Positions 60,923 to 64,000 of a stretch of 64,000 bases of DNA are shown here, piece after piece. The DNA lies in contig CM040090.1 of the NCBI GenBank assembly GCA_022496805.1, positions 13,200,001 to 13,264,000 on the forward strand, in the 5' to 3' direction. Numbering within the stretch: position 1 is the first letter of the stretch; each line of letters begins with the position of its first letter. The position numbers and the translations under genes are program-made. Below the pieces are notes generated by a model that was given only the letters and a program-made list of their open reading frames with translations, was not told where the DNA came from and searched no databases. Source of the DNA: Pohlia nutans. Its lineage: Eukaryota; Streptophyta; Bryopsida; Bryales; Mniaceae.

Positions 60923-62872
60923 AACACCCAATTCCATATTTTTGCACTTGACCAAGTGTAATCATTCATAAGCATATTTGGCTCAAAAAAAATTTGTCTA
61001 AAAAATTCTCTAAAAAATAGCGATTTTTGTCTTTCTACATTCAATTACATTATTAACAAACAATTATTTTATTAATTTTTTATTCTTATCTTTATATTTT
61101 CTTTTATATTTTCTTTTATATTTTCTTTTATCTTGTCTTTCTTGTCTTTTGGCGGCGTAGGGGATTTTTTATTTTTTATTTTTTTCCTTCTTGTGTTTAG
61201 TTTTTAGGGTGGCTAAAACGGCGGAGGACCAAAAAGAAAAAAAAAAAAAAAAAAAAAAACTTTTTTTCTTTTTCTTTTACTTTTTTTCCTTAATTAAATA
61301 CTACATTAAGTTGCATGTTTAAAAGAAAATAGTTTGACTAAGTATATACCACAAATATATACTCGTACTCTATTGGCAACAACTTATTAGACCTATGGCT
61401 AATACCATGGTCGGCCTAATTAAAACATATAAATCTATTCATGTTATTCTATGAATCCCACTTACCCTCCATTGTTTGGTAAGCTGCTACTGATTTGATC
61501 CTCAAGATCTCAAGTTCAAAAGCTTAAGCACAAGGAAATTATGGCATTTTATTAGCCGCCTTGGGACTTGTTACAACATAATTCATCAACCGTCCTAGCT
61601 TTTACACTTCTTGATGATCTCAAAATAGTGCAATACAAGGCTTTTTTGTGGCTTTTGCTTATACCAAGACTTGCTCTTTGAGCATATGAACAGCCACTCT
61701 GGAATTACTTGTTTGAGGGAAAATTGTTTGCTTTTGCTTGTACTAAAATTTGCTCTTTGAGCACACGAACAACCACACACTGGAATACTTGTTTGAGGGA
61801 AGTTGCTTGTACAATGATAGGGTAATAGTCGGCTCCAAGCACTCAAGTCTATTTTTAGTAAATCACTATTTCTTGTGATTCTTCTTATCTGCAACTCTTC
61901 GTTTCTTGTGTATTTTATTGCTAGTGAAATGCGATGACAAGCACTGAGTATCTGAAGACACCTTGTCTACGACACAGCTTCTAACCGTGGTTTTGGGTTG
62001 TGCTCATGGGGACAGGTGAGGGTACTCTCCTCTTGCAGTTTTTTACATCATCAAACGAGATTCAAGAACAAGGACGTATTTTGTGAAGAAAGCTTTCCCT
62101 AGCTTCTCTTTGTCTTTGCTATGTATTTTTATCAAGTTCAATGAGTCTATATGATGATCTACAGTAATTCGATGCTTACAACACAATTTTTACATATTCC
62201 ATGTATCTTGTTGCCTCTGCATGACCTCTGCTCAGTGTTGCTTGTTTATGAGTAACTAGTTTAGACAGAGCTATGAAAAGAGATGTCCCAACTAGTTAAT
62301 GATTTTTGTTTTTTGTTTTTTGTTTTCTTCTTCTGTCCAGGGTTCAGGGCGGATGAAACCCTACTGGTGGCGGTGGAGGGAAAAGAAAAAAAAAATTAAA
62401 ACAAAAAAAATTTTAAAAAGAAAAAAACTTTTTTTTCCCTCCGCTGCCGCCGATAGGGTTTTAGCTACCCTAAACCTTGGACAGAAGAAGAAAACCAAAA
62501 AAAAAAAAAAAAAAAAAACTAAAAAAAAATAATAATAATAATAATAATATTTTTTTCCTTTGCCGTTTCAGCCACCCTAAACCTTGAACACAAGAAGAAA
62601 ACCCCCCAAAAAAAAAAGGGGTGTTTTCTTTTCCCCCCTCCGCCGCCAAAAGAGAAGAAAGACAAGAAAGAAAAGATAAAAGAAAATATAAAAGAAAAGA
62701 TAAAGATAAGAATAAAAATAAAATAAAAGAATTGTTTGTTAGTAATGTAATTGAATGTAGAAAGACACAAATTGCTATTTTTTAGAGAATCTCTAGACAA
62801 ATTTTTTTATTGCGCCTGGGGGCCAAGTGCATGATTATATGGCCAAGTGCATAAATTGGGAATTGCGTGTTA
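60923..62872. mobile_element. Long-TIR element, third copy with internal insertion
   Basis: Left AACACCCAATTCCATATTTT, right AATTGGGAATTGCGTGTTAA, with the shared TTTTTGTCTTTCTACA and GAATTGTTTGTT blocks. The middle (about 61290-62290) is unrelated, partly single-copy DNA. It includes an 80-bp tandem duplication at 61640-61805. Confidence 0.7.
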
Positions 62873-63285
62873 AAGATGATGTTGAGGTGATTCACTTTGG
62901 AAAATTCTCCCAGGTGCAGTTTATCTCGGATTGTCATAATTCAAATTGCGTTGAAAAGTAGACTTAATGTAGTAATTTAAATTATTTTTTATTTTTCAAT
63001 TTAAAAAAATATTTTGGGTAGCCCATTAGATTCAGGCAGCGACCAAAAAATGGTTGTTTGGGCGGATTAAAATAGAATTAGAAGAGATTGAACAATGAAC
63101 TGGTTGTCTATTTTCTACAAGAATGGAGTTGGGTGCTTCATGAAGAGCAATTGTAAGGTGGATAGACTAGGCACTACTGAAATTGGATGATTTAGAGATT
63201 TGCGATATTTTTATTTTACTTTTCAAAGGTCGGCAAATGCCAAGGTTCATGTTTTTTCTTATAATCAAAATTTTGAGGCACTAAT

Positions 63286-63651
63286 TTAACCCTCAAACGT
63301 CAAGGAAAGCCCCATGGGCTTATTTAAAGAGAATAATGAAGAAAAAAGATGATTTTCTCAACCAAATCAAGCGAGGATTGGTGCGTTGGAAAACTATTGA
63401 AAAAGTGATCTAGATTCCAAATTTTTGCTTGCGGAATCGTTGGTAAGCAATCAAAGTTATCAAATTGAACAAGTTTTGAGGCTGGGGAAGCTGAAGTTCA
63501 CCAGTGCCGTAGTGCTATAGTGCTAGCCAGTAGTGCATTGCTAAGCCGTTTTTGCAAAAACAAAAATAAAATAAAATAAAAAATCTTCCTCCAAAAATTT
63601 AGATGCCTTCCGGGCTGCCCCGTCCAAGCCCTCTTGACATTTAAGGGTTAA
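63286..63651. mobile_element. TTAA/CCC MITE, 366 bp (GTCAAG subfamily)
   Basis: TTAA-CCCTCAAACGTCAAGG ... TTGACATTTAAGGG-TTAA. Closest relatives are 48744-49107 and 20472-20861. Confidence 0.88.
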
Positions 63652-64000
63652 TTGTAGCTAATTTTGCAAGGCCAGTGGGAAGAGAATTCCATAGCCAGAA
63701 GTAGGTGGGTGCATAATCGCCACAACAATCAGCCTAAAATGGACTCAAGACCAACTGAAAATATATGACGAGGAAGAAGACTAGAATCCCGTGGTCAGAG
63801 AAGAGAGCTCTAGATTTATTTAATTTTTTTACAAATTTCCACTACTAAAATAAATAAATAAACAAATTCTCCCATTAAAAAAATCCAATAAATTGTCAAT
63901 TCATTCTTTCAAAATGAGATGTAATATTAATTTGAAATTAGAATATTTTAAAATGTTTCACGAATTATGTTACTGGATTGCTAATGAAAAGGGTCTATGT
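63652..64000. other. No feature seen
   Basis: AT-rich end of window, no ORF or repeat terminus recognised. Confidence 0.3.

Overview
This is nuclear DNA from a eukaryote, almost certainly a land plant. The evidence is four spliced genes with plant-type products and chloroplast-type leaders, AT-rich intergenic DNA, and many small non-autonomous transposons. I cannot name the species. A compact, MITE-rich non-flowering plant such as a bryophyte is my guess, and it rests only on gene content and repeat style. All exon models below were built by eye from splice sites, reading phase and family homology.

Genes. A KAS III gene (minus, 8013-12170, 10 exons, 422 aa) starts plastid fatty-acid synthesis. 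A single-exon protein kinase gene (plus, 29433-30731, 432 aa) is GC-rich and has an unusual DFE in place of DFG. A GNAT N-acetyltransferase gene (minus, 31279-34977, 5 exons, 331 aa) has a damaged partial copy at 21336-22475. A CBSCBSPB-type gene (four CBS motifs, PB1, C-terminal membrane anchor; minus, 42397-47696, 14 exons, 561 aa) follows. The last is a PPR-SMR gene (minus, 52429-55246, 3 coding exons, 853 aa). They do not form a pathway or an operon. KAS III and GNAT are probably plastid proteins. Two of the genes each contain one GC-AG intron whose phase fits exactly.

Repeats. Most of the rest is transposon-derived. The dominant theme is a superfamily of short elements that begin TTAA-CCC(C/T)TAAA and end in the inverted form, next to TTAA. 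That is the signature of piggyBac insertion. There are at least a dozen paired copies in several sequence subfamilies, some nested, some back to back sharing one TTAA, and two inside introns. No transposase is visible. Other groups are three copies of a long-TIR element with a GC-rich hairpin core; an almost fully palindromic TA-flanked element; a Stowaway; a CAGGG-ended hAT-like element in a GNAT intron; Tourist-like TTA-flanked elements, one carrying a captured ORF; two TACCGTA..TACGGTA elements; and five 3' ends of one LINE-like retrotransposon. The longest LINE-like copy encodes a Cys-rich, nuclease-like C-terminus.

Layout. 1-8.0 kb: repeats. 8.0-13 kb: KAS III and a duplicated upstream region. 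13-29 kb: nested repeats, the GNAT pseudogene, gene fragments. 29-35.2 kb: kinase and GNAT. 35.2-42.3 kb: repeats and one small hypothetical ORF. 42.4-48.3 kb: CBS-PB1 gene. 48.7-52.2 kb: repeats and a copia relic. 52.4-56.7 kb: PPR-SMR gene. 56.7-64 kb: repeats and unassigned ORFs.
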